NCBI GenBank assembly: GCA_021821045.1
Contig: JAKACW010000041.1
Span: 1-39,128 of the forward strand
Reading direction: 5' to 3'
From: Pseudomonadota bacterium
GTDB lineage: Bacteria; Pseudomonadota; Gammaproteobacteria; JAADHS01
Length of the DNA: 39,128 nt
The notes below the pieces were generated by a model that saw only the letters and a list, made by a program, of their open reading frames with translations, was not told where the DNA came from and did not search any database. Each line of letters starts with the position of its first letter. Position 1 is the stretch's first letter. This document shows, piece by piece, positions 9,099 to 17,483 of this stretch. Made by a program: the position numbers and the translations under genes.

Positions 9099-10196
9099 TC
9101 AGCCTTTCCCGCTGGGAAAACGAATCGCGAATGTGGTTCCCGCACCCGGGGCGCTTTCGACCCGGATGCCGGCGCCGTGGGCATCGACGACCTTTTTCAC
9201 GATGGCCAACCCCAGACCTGTGCTCTTTTCGTTGCCCGTGGGCCGTGCCGACAGCGTTTGAAAGTCTTGAAACATTTTTGACTGATCCTCCGCCGTCATG
9301 CCCGGGCCTTGATCTTTGACGCTGAGTTCGACACCGGACGGATCTTGAGTAACGCGGATCAATACCTCGCGCTGCGGCGGCGAAAACTTAATGGCATTGC
9401 TGATCAGATTGTCGAGCACTTGGGCCAAGCGGTTGGGATCGGCGTCGACTTCAACGCTGGGCGGGACCTCGGTGAGCAGCACAATGCACTTGCGCGCCGC
9501 ACCGCCCACGTGCATTCGCGCCCGTGTTCGCACGGCTTCCGACAAGTCGAACTTGCATTTTTTGAGGTCGAGCGATCCCGCTTCGATCGCCGAGACGTCG
9601 AGCAGATCATTGACCAGGGATAACATCTCGTTGCAAACACTGTAGATGCTGCGCAAGATCGCCACGCGTTCCGCCGCCGGCAGTTCAGCGTCTTCCGCAA
9701 TGATGTCTTCAATGTACGAGCTCACGGCGGCCAACGGGTTGCGCAAATCGTGCGCCGCCATGCCAAGAAACCTGTTCTTCTGCGCATTGAGCTGCATGAG
9801 TTCCTGCTGCGACCGCCTCAACTCCAAATGGGTCCGCACCCGGGCGCACACCTCGTCATGACGGAACGGCTTGAGCACATAATCCACCGCGCCGAGTTTA
9901 AAGCCGTTTAGGATGTCCTGCGTCTCTGTCTTGGCCGTAACGAAGATCACCGGTATTTCCGCGGTCGCGCTCGCCGCCTTCAACCGTTTGCAGACTTCAA
10001 ATCCATCGATGCCGGGCATCATGACGTCCAATAGAATCAGGTCCGGGTTCAACGAGGTCACCACCCGCAGCGCCTTCTCGCCGCTGGTCGCCACCGCAAC
10101 CGTGACGTTCAAGGGCTGCAATGCCTCAGTCAAAACGTCGATATTGGCCGGCGTGTCGTCCACGATGAGAACTGTTTGGGTCACATTGGGTTTCAT
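9099..10196 (-). CDS. Response receiver-histidine kinase fusion (REC-HisKA-HATPase)
   Basis: The 365-residue soluble protein starts with a receiver domain (about 8-122; acidic pair Asp13-Asp14, phospho-acceptor Asp57 in LLDVMMPG, Lys109 in LKPF), followed by HisKA with His149 in MAAHDLRNPLAAVSSY, and an ATPase domain (N box NLISNAIKFSP, DQGPGM, STGLGLAIVKK). It lacks membrane helices and a DNA-binding output, so it passes phosphate on rather than binding DNA. The start ATG has AAGGAT five bases upstream, overlapping the stop of the hybrid kinase eight bases away, which suggests co-translation. The operon therefore forms a phosphorelay: hybrid kinase, then this cytoplasmic receiver-kinase. The final output is not in the operon. 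Confidence 0.92.
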   Translation of the reverse strand: MKPNVTQTVLIVDDTPANIDVLTEALQPLNVTVAVATSGEKALRVVTSLNPDLILLDVMMPGIDGFEVCKRLKAASATAEIPVIFVTAKTETQDILNGFKLGAVDYVLKPFRHDEVCARVRTHLELRRSQQELMQLNAQKNRFLGMAAHDLRNPLAAVSSYIEDIIAEDAELPAAERVAILRSIYSVCNEMLSLVNDLLDVSAIEAGSLDLKKCKFDLSEAVRTRARMHVGGAARKCIVLLTEVPPSVEVDADPNRLAQVLDNLISNAIKFSPPQREVLIRVTQDPSGVELSVKDQGPGMTAEDQSKMFQDFQTLSARPTGNEKSTGLGLAIVKKVVDAHGAGIRVESAPGAGTTFAIRFPSGKG

Positions 10197-10204
10197 GACA
10201 ATCC

Positions 10205-12541
10205 TTAGAACGCGTCCTTCCTGGACAGTAGATCGACCAGTTGATCCAAATCATAATTCTCGGCCGCCGCACGCAAGCGTTCGGCCAATTGCTTGCCGTC
10301 GGCGCTGACTGCGGCCAACTCATTGATTGCACCGCGCACTTCACCGATCAACCCCAATTCCGCAAATTCCCGAATACGGGCGACGGTTTCATCGGGCAGC
10401 ACGTCCCAATTGATGTCGCCCGCCGCCGCCTCCGCTGGTGCAGTCGCTGTGACGCGCAGCGGCTTTAGTTTCAGCAGACTGGCGGTGATCGCAAGCAGCT
10501 CGCGGATATCGAAGGGCTTAGTCACCATCGCATCGCATCCGGCGTCGACGAAGCGCTGCTCATCGTGTACGAAAGTCGACGCGGTCAGGATGACAAATAC
10601 AATCGATGCGGCCTGCTGTTGGCGGATCTGCGTGAGCTTGAGCAGCCCTTCCGACTCGACCAGTCGCGCATCGACAAAGACCACGTCGGGCCGGCGCTTT
10701 TCGATGCAGGCCAAACCTTCCTCCAGACCGGCGGCTTGATCGACCTTCAGTCCGGCCTGCTGCAGCAACTGGGTCAGCACGTCGCGGTTGGCGTCGATCT
10801 CGTCGAGGACCAATGCGGTTACGTCGTTCCATTCATATTCGTTGCTCGCGAGATAGCGTCCGGCCGCCTCGGCCGTCGTGGCCTCGATGGCAAGCGGAAT
10901 GTCAAAGAAGAACGTGGCGCCCATGGGCGGATACGATTTGATCTGCAAGCTTCCGCCCATCAATTCGACATGGCGCCGCGAAATGGCGAGCCCCAATCCC
11001 GTGCCACCCATTTTGCGACCGTAGTCGGCTTGAAAAAAAGATTCGAAAATCTTTTGGTGCTGCTCGGGGCGAATACCCGGTCCGGTGTCCGTGACCTCGA
11101 ACGCAAATCGTCCCGTGGCGCGCTGCTCGACCGTCAATGACACGTGGCCTTTTTCGGTGAATTTAACCGCGTTGCCGAGCAAGTTGATCAAGACTTGTTT
11201 GAGCTTGCCCTGGTCGCCGCGCACCCAAAGGCGGCCGTCGTCTTTCGGGCCGACGATTTGCCACACCAACCCTTTCTCCAGGCAGCGCAGCTCGAACATG
11301 CTGCCGATGTCCCGTATCAGCGCACCCAGATCGAACACCGTCTCGTGCAGTTCCGCCCGACCCGCCTCGATCTTGGAAAGATCCAATATCTCGTTAATGA
11401 TGTCCAGCAGGTGATTACCGCTGCGCAAAATAACATTCACCGTTCGCCGGTGCTTGTCATCCAGGCTCGCGTCGCGGTCTAGTATTTGGGCATAACCTAA
11501 AACCGCGTTCATCGGCGTGCGAATCTCGTGGCTCATGTTGGCCAAAAACTGTGACTTCGCCTGATTGGCTTTCTCGGCCTCCAGCTTGGCGGCCAACAGC
11601 GCTTTCTCCGCGTTCTTGCGTTCGGACACTTCCTGCTCGAGCGCGGCAATGAGCGCGGTGGTGCGCCCGGCCATGCGGTTGAAAACGATGAACGCCGCGA
11701 TGAATAGCGGCCCGGACAATAGCGCGGCGACAACCACCACCACCCAAGTCGTGTTTTGCACCCGCGTTTGAAACGGCTCGATATCCCGCGCGGCATGGAC
11801 ATGCAGCAGCGTAACGCCGCGATGGTCGCGCAGGCGATAGTCGGCGATCAAGTACTGGCCAAGATCCCGATCGCCGGGCCAGCGCTCCGAACGGAATTCT
11901 TCGTCGCCCCCATCATGCACCACCCGCAGTGGTATTCCCAATGCGTCCGCCACCTCGGTCAGGTTGAAAGCGGGATTGACCACCAGCAACAAGTAGCCAC
12001 TCGGTCGAAAGGTGCCGACGGGAACCAACACCGCCATATGGGCGCGCCCGCCGTACGCACACAGCTCGGTGACCGATTTGAGACGATCCGTGCCGGTGCG
12101 ATTGCGCGCCGTTTCCACCACGTGCGAACAGATGAAGTCGCTGGATCCGATCCACTCCACGTGCTCAGTCGACGCGGCGACGACGGCTAGATCGGTGTCC
12201 AGCACAAAAATTTTTTCGAGCTTCGCCAGCCCGCTGGTATTAAAATACTGATGGAACTGGTTGTTGAGCAGAGCGATCAGCGGCTGGGTATCGTGCGAAG
12301 TGCGTCCCTCGCGCACCAGTTCGCGTGTCTGAATCGACTTGGCGAAATCCAGCGCATGCTCTTCCAGCACTTGCAGCCGGTTGGCCACCGAAGCCCCGAT
12401 CAACTCCGCCAAGGCCTGGCGGTGATTTTCGAAAGCCAGGTCGCGATAGGTGTTGGCGCTGATGAACAACAGCGCGGTTTCGCTGAGGGCGAGCAAGGCG
12501 ATGCCGGTGACAAGCGTGAGGCGTAACGGCAAATGCCGCAT
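10205..12541 (-). CDS. Membrane hybrid histidine kinase with Cys-pair periplasmic sensor
   Basis: The 778-residue hybrid kinase has a membrane helix (about 8-28), a periplasmic domain (about 30-263), a second helix (about 266-287), a coiled-coil linker, HisKA with His338 (MSHEIRTPMNAVLGY), an ATPase domain (NLLGNAVKFTEKG, DTGPGI, GGTGLGLAISRRH) and a C-terminal receiver (about 573-690; Asp624 in FVDARL, Lys675 in TKPFD). The last 70 residues (about 707-778) are helical with no His-phosphotransfer motif that I can see. The periplasmic domain is clearly homologous, with identical spacing, to that of the kinase at 21392-23254, including Cys138 and Cys161. It is the first gene of an operon with the receiver-kinase gene and is divergent from rlmM. 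Its ligand is unknown. Confidence 0.92.
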   Translation of the reverse strand: MRHLPLRLTLVTGIALLALSETALLFISANTYRDLAFENHRQALAELIGASVANRLQVLEEHALDFAKSIQTRELVREGRTSHDTQPLIALLNNQFHQYFNTSGLAKLEKIFVLDTDLAVVAASTEHVEWIGSSDFICSHVVETARNRTGTDRLKSVTELCAYGGRAHMAVLVPVGTFRPSGYLLLVVNPAFNLTEVADALGIPLRVVHDGGDEEFRSERWPGDRDLGQYLIADYRLRDHRGVTLLHVHAARDIEPFQTRVQNTTWVVVVVAALLSGPLFIAAFIVFNRMAGRTTALIAALEQEVSERKNAEKALLAAKLEAEKANQAKSQFLANMSHEIRTPMNAVLGYAQILDRDASLDDKHRRTVNVILRSGNHLLDIINEILDLSKIEAGRAELHETVFDLGALIRDIGSMFELRCLEKGLVWQIVGPKDDGRLWVRGDQGKLKQVLINLLGNAVKFTEKGHVSLTVEQRATGRFAFEVTDTGPGIRPEQHQKIFESFFQADYGRKMGGTGLGLAISRRHVELMGGSLQIKSYPPMGATFFFDIPLAIEATTAEAAGRYLASNEYEWNDVTALVLDEIDANRDVLTQLLQQAGLKVDQAAGLEEGLACIEKRRPDVVFVDARLVESEGLLKLTQIRQQQAASIVFVILTASTFVHDEQRFVDAGCDAMVTKPFDIRELLAITASLLKLKPLRVTATAPAEAAAGDINWDVLPDETVARIREFAELGLIGEVRGAINELAAVSADGKQLAERLRAAAENYDLDQLVDLLSRKDAF

Positions 12542-12626
12542 GGGATGGGTACTCGCAGCCAGTATTAGACGTTACTAACATCGGCCGCAGCGGCTGAATC
12601 TCTTAAGGACCGTATAAAACCACACC

Positions 12627-13724
12627 ATGCCCCCCTCTCTCCCCAGCATTACGCCGGCACTTTTCGCCCATTGCCGACCGGGATTTGAAACCGATTGCGC
12701 CAGCGAACTGATGGTCGCCGCCGCCGAAAACGGCTTCACCGTTGCGCCTGCCGCCGAGCGCACCGACGGCTATGTCGCGCTTACTCTGGACAGCCCTCAG
12801 GCCGCGACCAAAGTCATTGAGCAAATTGATTTTTTGAAACTCGCCTTCACGCGCCAATGGTTCATCGCCGTAGCAGAAATCGGGGATTTGCCCAGGGACG
12901 ATCGGGTCGAGCCGCTGATGGAGGCGTTCCGCACCCTCGGCCAACCGGTACACGAGCTGTTCGTCGAAACCCTGGATACTGACGCCGCGCGCCCGCTGTT
13001 GCGCCTTTGCCGCAGCATAGAGGGCCACCTGCGCAACCGCGCTCAAAAAGAGGGCTTGCTGGCCGCGAAAGCGACCCCGTGGCGATTTCATGTCTGCTTT
13101 ACCGCGACCGATCGGGCCTTTGTTGGACTCTCACCGATCGCCAACAGTCATCCCTGTCCGATGGGCATACCGCGCTTGCGTTTTCCCAAGGATGCCCCAT
13201 CACGAAGCGCGCTAAAGCTCGAAGAAGCCTTGACCACCCTCCTGCCGCCGTACGAACGCAACCGCTGGCTCAAAGCGGGCATGACCGCCGTCGACTTGGG
13301 CGCAGCGCCGGGGGGCTGGACGTGGGTACTCGTGCAGAATGGCTTGAAGGTCACGGCGGTGGACAATGGCGCCTTGGCCGCCCAGGTCGCAGAATCGCCC
13401 CGAGTCACCCACCTGCACGCCGATGGCCTGCGCTATCGCCCGCCCAAGCCCGTTGACTGGCTGGTATGCGACATCATTGAAAAACCCCAGCTTATCGCCG
13501 ATGTGGTTTTGCGCTGGGCGCGGCAAGGCTGGTGCAAGAATGCGGTGGTCAATCTAAAACTGCCGATGAAAACGCGCTACCCGATTTTGGCCAAACTGCT
13601 GCCGCCGCTGGTGCAATGCTGCGAGATCGACCACTGGGCCGTGAAGCAGCTCTATCACGACCGCGATGAGGTCACGTGCTTTCTGCGTTTCGAGCGCCGC
13701 AGCGAGCCGCGCAAACCGCACTGA
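12627..13724 (+). CDS. rlmM: 23S rRNA 2'-O-ribose C2498 methyltransferase RlmM
   Basis: The 365-residue protein matches the length of E. coli RlmM (366) and has its organisation: an N-terminal THUMP-containing RNA-binding half (about 1-165) and a C-terminal Rossmann methyltransferase with SAM motif DLGAAPGGWTWVL (about residues 222-234), DWLVCDIIEKP, and NLKLPMKTRY carrying a catalytic Lys. In this family the enzyme methylates the ribose of C2498 in the peptidyl-transferase loop of 23S rRNA using S-adenosylmethionine. It is divergent from the hybrid kinase operon (85 bp apart) and ends 48 bp from a convergent lipoprotein gene, with a REP-like repeat between. The AAGGA at 12605-12609 is far from the ATG, so the ribosome site is weak. 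Confidence 0.95.
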   Translation: MPPSLPSITPALFAHCRPGFETDCASELMVAAAENGFTVAPAAERTDGYVALTLDSPQAATKVIEQIDFLKLAFTRQWFIAVAEIGDLPRDDRVEPLMEAFRTLGQPVHELFVETLDTDAARPLLRLCRSIEGHLRNRAQKEGLLAAKATPWRFHVCFTATDRAFVGLSPIANSHPCPMGIPRLRFPKDAPSRSALKLEEALTTLLPPYERNRWLKAGMTAVDLGAAPGGWTWVLVQNGLKVTAVDNGALAAQVAESPRVTHLHADGLRYRPPKPVDWLVCDIIEKPQLIADVVLRWARQGWCKNAVVNLKLPMKTRYPILAKLLPPLVQCCEIDHWAVKQLYHDRDEVTCFLRFERRSEPRKPH

Positions 13725-13732
13725 GCGCGAGC

Positions 13733-13759
13733 GCCGATCGCGGAATGTTCGGCTCCCAT
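13733..13759. repeat. REP-like palindromic repeat, copy 3
   Basis: ATCGCGGAATGTTCGGCTCC (13737-13756) matches copy 1 and the left arm at 36508-36539 with compensating arm changes: GCCGA (13733-13737) pairs with TCGGC (13749-13753). It sits in the 48-bp gap between the convergent rlmM and lipoprotein genes. Confidence 0.55.
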
Positions 13760-13772
13760 CGAGAAATGCGCG

Positions 13773-14189
13773 TTAGTTGAGCTCGAAAGAATTGCGCACC
13801 TGCATGCGCACGTAGTTACCGGCGGGAAAACGCCAGCGAAACACCGCCTCGCGCATGGTTTCGAGAAACGGCTCGCCGGCGAACTCCGCTGAATGTATGT
13901 CAACCGCGCTGACCACACCCGTGGGCTCGATAACCACAACCAGCGTAAAGATCCCCTTGTCAATCTGCGGATTGGAGGCCTTGAAGTCGCGAAATATGGC
14001 CCGCAGATCCCACTCGCGATTGTCGAACGCGATCGCCAAGTCGTTGGCCGTGCGGGTGACCGGCTCGGCGGCAGGCGGCGGCGCCGGCGAGACGGTCGGC
14101 GCAGACTCCGACGTGGCACAGCCGGCCGACAGCAGCAACACAGCCGCGAACATCCCGTAGAGAAAAAAGTATCGGAGCGTTTTTCTCAT
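13773..14189 (-). CDS. Lipoprotein with TonB-C/AgmX-like domain
   Basis: The 138-residue product has a lipoprotein signal peptide (MRKTLRYFFLYGMFAAVLLL, then lipobox LSAGC with Cys24), a Pro/Ala-rich linker (25-45), and a C-terminal domain of about 85 residues. The pattern of that domain (GIFTLVVVIEPTGVVSAVDI, LETMREAVFRWRFPAG) resembles the TonB C-terminal / AgmX-PglI type. Such domains usually contact other envelope proteins. There is no transmembrane TonB anchor and no ExbB/ExbD nearby, so it is not a classical TonB. The start is ten bases after the stop of the beta-propeller gene, so the two are probably co-transcribed and may work together. The partner and process are unknown. Confidence 0.8.
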   Translation of the reverse strand: MRKTLRYFFLYGMFAAVLLLSAGCATSESAPTVSPAPPPAAEPVTRTANDLAIAFDNREWDLRAIFRDFKASNPQIDKGIFTLVVVIEPTGVVSAVDIHSAEFAGEPFLETMREAVFRWRFPAGNYVRMQVRNSFELN

Positions 14190-14199
14190 GCGTTATGGA

Positions 14200-15456
14200 T
14201 CAAACCGTCCAGATCCGTGAATGGACCGCGCCTTGATTGACAGTGACCGTTTCCACCGGGGCCAGCGTGGACTCGTCAATGATGTCCACGGTGCCCGCTT
14301 CCGAAATGGAGGCGAGCATATAGCCATGGGCGGCGGACGCGCCCGGAACGAAACTCAGAAAACCGACGGGAGATTTAAACCTTAGCTCGGCCACTAACTT
14401 GAGCTTGGGCAGGGCTGTCAGATCAAACGCGAGCACGGCATCGGCCTTGAGGTGGACTTGCTGTTCCGGGCTGCCGGACACCGCGCCCGTCAAATAAAGC
14501 CGCGTGCCCTGCGGGTTGAAAAAGTACTTGCCAATGTAAATATCGGGCAGGGTCACTTGGTCGGTGATCTTGCCAGCGACCGGATCGAATACCGACACTT
14601 TTGCCAGCACGTGGGACGGGTCGGTCTTGCGATCGGCGCCGCGGGCGATGAAATAGCGGCCGTCCGGCGCGGCGAACATGTTGCTGTGGCCCTTCAGCCC
14701 GATGCGCTGTTCGATCTGTCCGCTGACAGGATCGATGACCGCCACCGTGCCATAGCCGTTATTCAAGTTATAGAGCTTCCCCGTCACACGGGAAAACGCC
14801 AGGCCGTGAGGATAGGCTTTGTTGGGAATACCCGCCGCGGACAGCGCGGCATCTTCCTTGTCGCGCTCGCACAAGTTAACCGTCGCCACAACTTTTTGGT
14901 AAGTTGCGGCGTCCGCCGCATCGTTGCCGATGAGATCAACGGTGCCATCATTCAAATTGCTGATACAGGCGCGCTTGGGCAGGCCGGGCGCTTGATCGGT
15001 CGGCGCCGTGAACGCCGCCTGGTGATGACCGCGGCCGACGCAGATGGTGGTCAAGTAGCGGGCGTTCGCGCTGTTGGCTTCGACGACCACGGAAACCGAT
15101 GAGCCGCGATCGCCGCAATTCAACGTATCGTTGCCGGTTTCCTTTTCGCCGTCGTTCATGAACCAGTCTGCCCCGCTCGCCGGATCGGAATAAACGTGGG
15201 CGGGAAAAGTGTCAGGCGGAAATGTCGCGGCCAGATTGATTTTCTTCGTCTCGGGCTCCAGGAGGACCGCTTGCTTGTCCCGCGTGACGCCGACAAGAAT
15301 CGGCTGGCGCATCGGACCCTTGCCGCTTGGCGCCCCCAAAGGCAGCGTCTCCACCCGCGTGCCGCCCGGACCGCCGAAGATCAAGGCAATACGCCCGGTC
15401 TTACGATCACCGGAATAATGGGCGACGACGAAATCATGGGGGTAGCGGACCGGCAT
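14200..15456 (-). CDS. Beta-propeller protein, YncE/lactonase-like
   Basis: The 418-residue protein lacks a signal peptide and consists of repeated beta-strand blades of the YVTN/YncE kind (for example LYNLNNGYGTVAVIDPVSGQIEQ, VSVFDPVAGKITDQVTLPDIYIG, ADAVLAFDLTALPKLKLVAEL and GTVDIIDESTLAPVETVTV). Its N-terminal part (about 1-110) is less regular. The ATG at 15456 has an excellent ribosome site (minus-strand GGGAGGA, 15466-15472, nine bases away), which decides against an upstream start at 15489. It contains four cysteines (CGDRG, TICVG, RACIS, NLCER) in the middle third. No enzymatic residues can be assigned. It is likely translated together with the downstream lipoprotein. Confidence 0.8.
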   Translation of the reverse strand: MPVRYPHDFVVAHYSGDRKTGRIALIFGGPGGTRVETLPLGAPSGKGPMRQPILVGVTRDKQAVLLEPETKKINLAATFPPDTFPAHVYSDPASGADWFMNDGEKETGNDTLNCGDRGSSVSVVVEANSANARYLTTICVGRGHHQAAFTAPTDQAPGLPKRACISNLNDGTVDLIGNDAADAATYQKVVATVNLCERDKEDAALSAAGIPNKAYPHGLAFSRVTGKLYNLNNGYGTVAVIDPVSGQIEQRIGLKGHSNMFAAPDGRYFIARGADRKTDPSHVLAKVSVFDPVAGKITDQVTLPDIYIGKYFFNPQGTRLYLTGAVSGSPEQQVHLKADAVLAFDLTALPKLKLVAELRFKSPVGFLSFVPGASAAHGYMLASISEAGTVDIIDESTLAPVETVTVNQGAVHSRIWTV

Positions 15457-15562
15457 TGTGATTTTTCCTCCCTGAAGCAGGGTGAACATCTAACCAGAAA
15501 CGGCGCGGAGATGCAAAACGCAGAACTTCTGCCGAGGCGTGGCATGCCGAAACTCACGCAGC

Positions 15563-15599
15563 CGAAAACAAAAAGGCCGCGATGCAGCACCGCGGCCTT
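15563..15599 (-). terminator. Rho-independent terminator of the gltX-tRNA operon
   Basis: Read on the minus strand, AAGGCCGCG and CGCGGCCTT (15591-15599 and 15573-15581) form a 9-bp stem with a 9-base loop, followed by TTTTGTTTTC. It starts 14 bases after the CCA end of tRNA-Glu. Confidence 0.88.
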
Positions 15600-15612
15600 G
15601 TGTTTCGAGATA

Positions 15613-15688
15613 TGGCGTCCCCTAGGGGATTCGAACCCCTGTTACCGCCGTGAAAGGGCGATGTCCTAGGCCTCTAGACGAAGGGGAC
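15613..15688 (-). tRNA. tRNA-Glu (anticodon TTC)
   Basis: This 76-base gene has an encoded CCA end. The acceptor stem GTCCCCT/AGGGGAC, D arm, anticodon loop CTTTCAC (anticodon TTC) and T arm with GTTCGAATCC are all present, and it is nearly identical in my memory to the E. coli tRNA-Glu. It is downstream of gltX, whose product charges it. Confidence 0.97.
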
Positions 15689-15813
15689 GGAGACTGCTGC
15701 GATGCGGGCTAGGACTCCCGGCGACGCGAAGGTGTGCAAATTACTCGAGGCCCATTCTGATGTCAAGGTTTTGGGCCATAAACGTCGTTATTTTTAGTAA
15801 CTTGCGGGTTGGG

Positions 15814-15889
<76 letters not shown>

Positions 15890-15928
15890 GCACGGAACGG
15901 TGCAATTTAATGGAGGACGACGGGACTG

Positions 15929-17344
15929 TCAAGCGCCGCCGGCCTCGCTTTTGATCGCGATGTAGGACAGTGCTCGGTCCAATCGGGCCAGGGTTTTGTT
16001 TCGGCCCAACAAGGCCAGGGTCACGTCGATGGGCGGCGAAACCGTACCCCCGGTGACGGCGACGCGCAAGGGTTGGGCGACTTTGCCCAGTTTCAGACCA
16101 AGCTTTTCCGCCGTCTCCTGCACCACGGCATGCAACGGCTCGGCTTGCCAGCCGCTCAGCGCGCTGAAACGGGCGCGCAGTTCCTCCAGCGCGGGCCGGG
16201 CGTCCACCGTCAGGTGCTTGGTCGCCGCCGGGTCATAGTCGGCAAAATCGCGATAGAAGAACACACTGTTCTGCGCCATCTCGACCAAAGTCTTGGCCCT
16301 CTCTCGCTGCGCGGTGACGACGTCGACCAGCGATGGACCTTGCGTGGGATCTATTCCGAGCGCGCCCATGTGGATGCTCAAGTGATGGGCGACGTGGGCG
16401 GGATCGCTCGATTTGATGTAATGCTGATTGAGCCACAGCAGCTTCGACGCGTTGAACGACGAGGCTGAATGATTCACGTTATTAATATCAAACAGCTTGA
16501 ACATTTCGTCCAAGGTAAAAATTTCTTGATCGCCATGAGACCAGCCTAGCCGCACCAGATAGTTGAGCAGCGCTTCGGGCAAGAAGCCGTCATCGCGATA
16601 CTGCATCACGCTGACCGCGCCGTGGCGCTTGGACAAGCGCGCGCCGTCCTCGCCCAGAATCATGGGAACGTGGGCATATTTTGGCGGCTCCGCGCCCATG
16701 GCCTTGAGAATATTGATCTGGCGCGGCGTATTGTTCAGATGGTCGTCGCCGCGAATGACGTGGGTGATCTTCATATCGAAATCATCCACCACCACCACGA
16801 AGTTGTAAGTGGGTGTGCCGTCAGAGCGAGAGATAATCAGATCGTCGAGTTCAGTGTTCTGAAACACCACGCGGCCGCGAATCATGTCATCGACCACCAC
16901 CGCACCGTCAGTAGGATTGCGAAAGCGCACGACATACGGCGCGCCTTCCGGCTGATCCTTGCGGTGGCGACACAGGCCGTCGTAGCGCGGCTTTTCCTTG
17001 CGCGCCATTTGCTCTTCGCGAAGTGCATCCAGGCGTTCTTTGCTGCAGTAGCATTTGTACGCTTTGCCTTCCGCCATCAGCTGGCCGATGGCGTCGCGAT
17101 AACGATCGAAACGCTGGCTCTGATAAAACGGCCCCTCGTCGTAGTCCAACCCCAGCCACGTCATGCCTTCGAGAATGGCGTTAACCGATTCGACAGTGGA
17201 ACGCTCGACGTCCGTATCCTCGATGCGCAGAATAAATGTGCCGCCGTGACGACGGGCGTAAAGCCACGAAAACAGGGCCGTGCGCGCACCGCCGATATGC
17301 AGATATCCGGTGGGGCTTGGCGCGAAGCGGGTTCTTATGGTCAT
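15929..17344 (-). CDS. gltX: Glutamyl-tRNA synthetase
   Basis: The 471-residue class I synthetase attaches glutamate to tRNA-Glu using ATP. Visible motifs are the HIGH signature in [19 protein letters not shown] (residues 7-25), the KMSKS equivalent in [10 protein letters not shown] (around 240), and CYC...CRH (around 100-128), matching the zinc-binding knuckle of the E. coli-type enzyme. The length is the same as E. coli GltX (471). The ATG at 17344 has GGAAAA a few bases upstream. It heads a likely operon gltX, tRNA-Ala, tRNA-Glu, terminator. Confidence 0.97.
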   Translation of the reverse strand: MTIRTRFAPSPTGYLHIGGARTALFSWLYARRHGGTFILRIEDTDVERSTVESVNAILEGMTWLGLDYDEGPFYQSQRFDRYRDAIGQLMAEGKAYKCYCSKERLDALREEQMARKEKPRYDGLCRHRKDQPEGAPYVVRFRNPTDGAVVVDDMIRGRVVFQNTELDDLIISRSDGTPTYNFVVVVDDFDMKITHVIRGDDHLNNTPRQINILKAMGAEPPKYAHVPMILGEDGARLSKRHGAVSVMQYRDDGFLPEALLNYLVRLGWSHGDQEIFTLDEMFKLFDINNVNHSASSFNASKLLWLNQHYIKSSDPAHVAHHLSIHMGALGIDPTQGPSLVDVVTAQRERAKTLVEMAQNSVFFYRDFADYDPAATKHLTVDARPALEELRARFSALSGWQAEPLHAVVQETAEKLGLKLGKVAQPLRVAVTGGTVSPPIDVTLALLGRNKTLARLDRALSYIAIKSEAGGA

Positions 17345-17483
17345 CGATTTTTCCGTAATGGTTCAGCCGGGTTATGCAGGGTGCCGTATTGTAGCAAGTT
17401 ATTCGCCACAAGCAGAAAGGTGCGTGGTGAGCCGGGGAAGCCCCGACAAATTGTCTAAAGATCAAGGCAGCGCGAGTGGACCG

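Noticed and set aside
13773-14189. A true TonB energy transducer
   Set aside because: It has a lipobox instead of an inner-membrane anchor, and no ExbB/ExbD genes are near.
16622-17458. A 278-codon open frame on the plus strand opposite gltX
   Set aside because: It is antisense to the well-supported glutamyl-tRNA synthetase gene and shows no start signal or motif.
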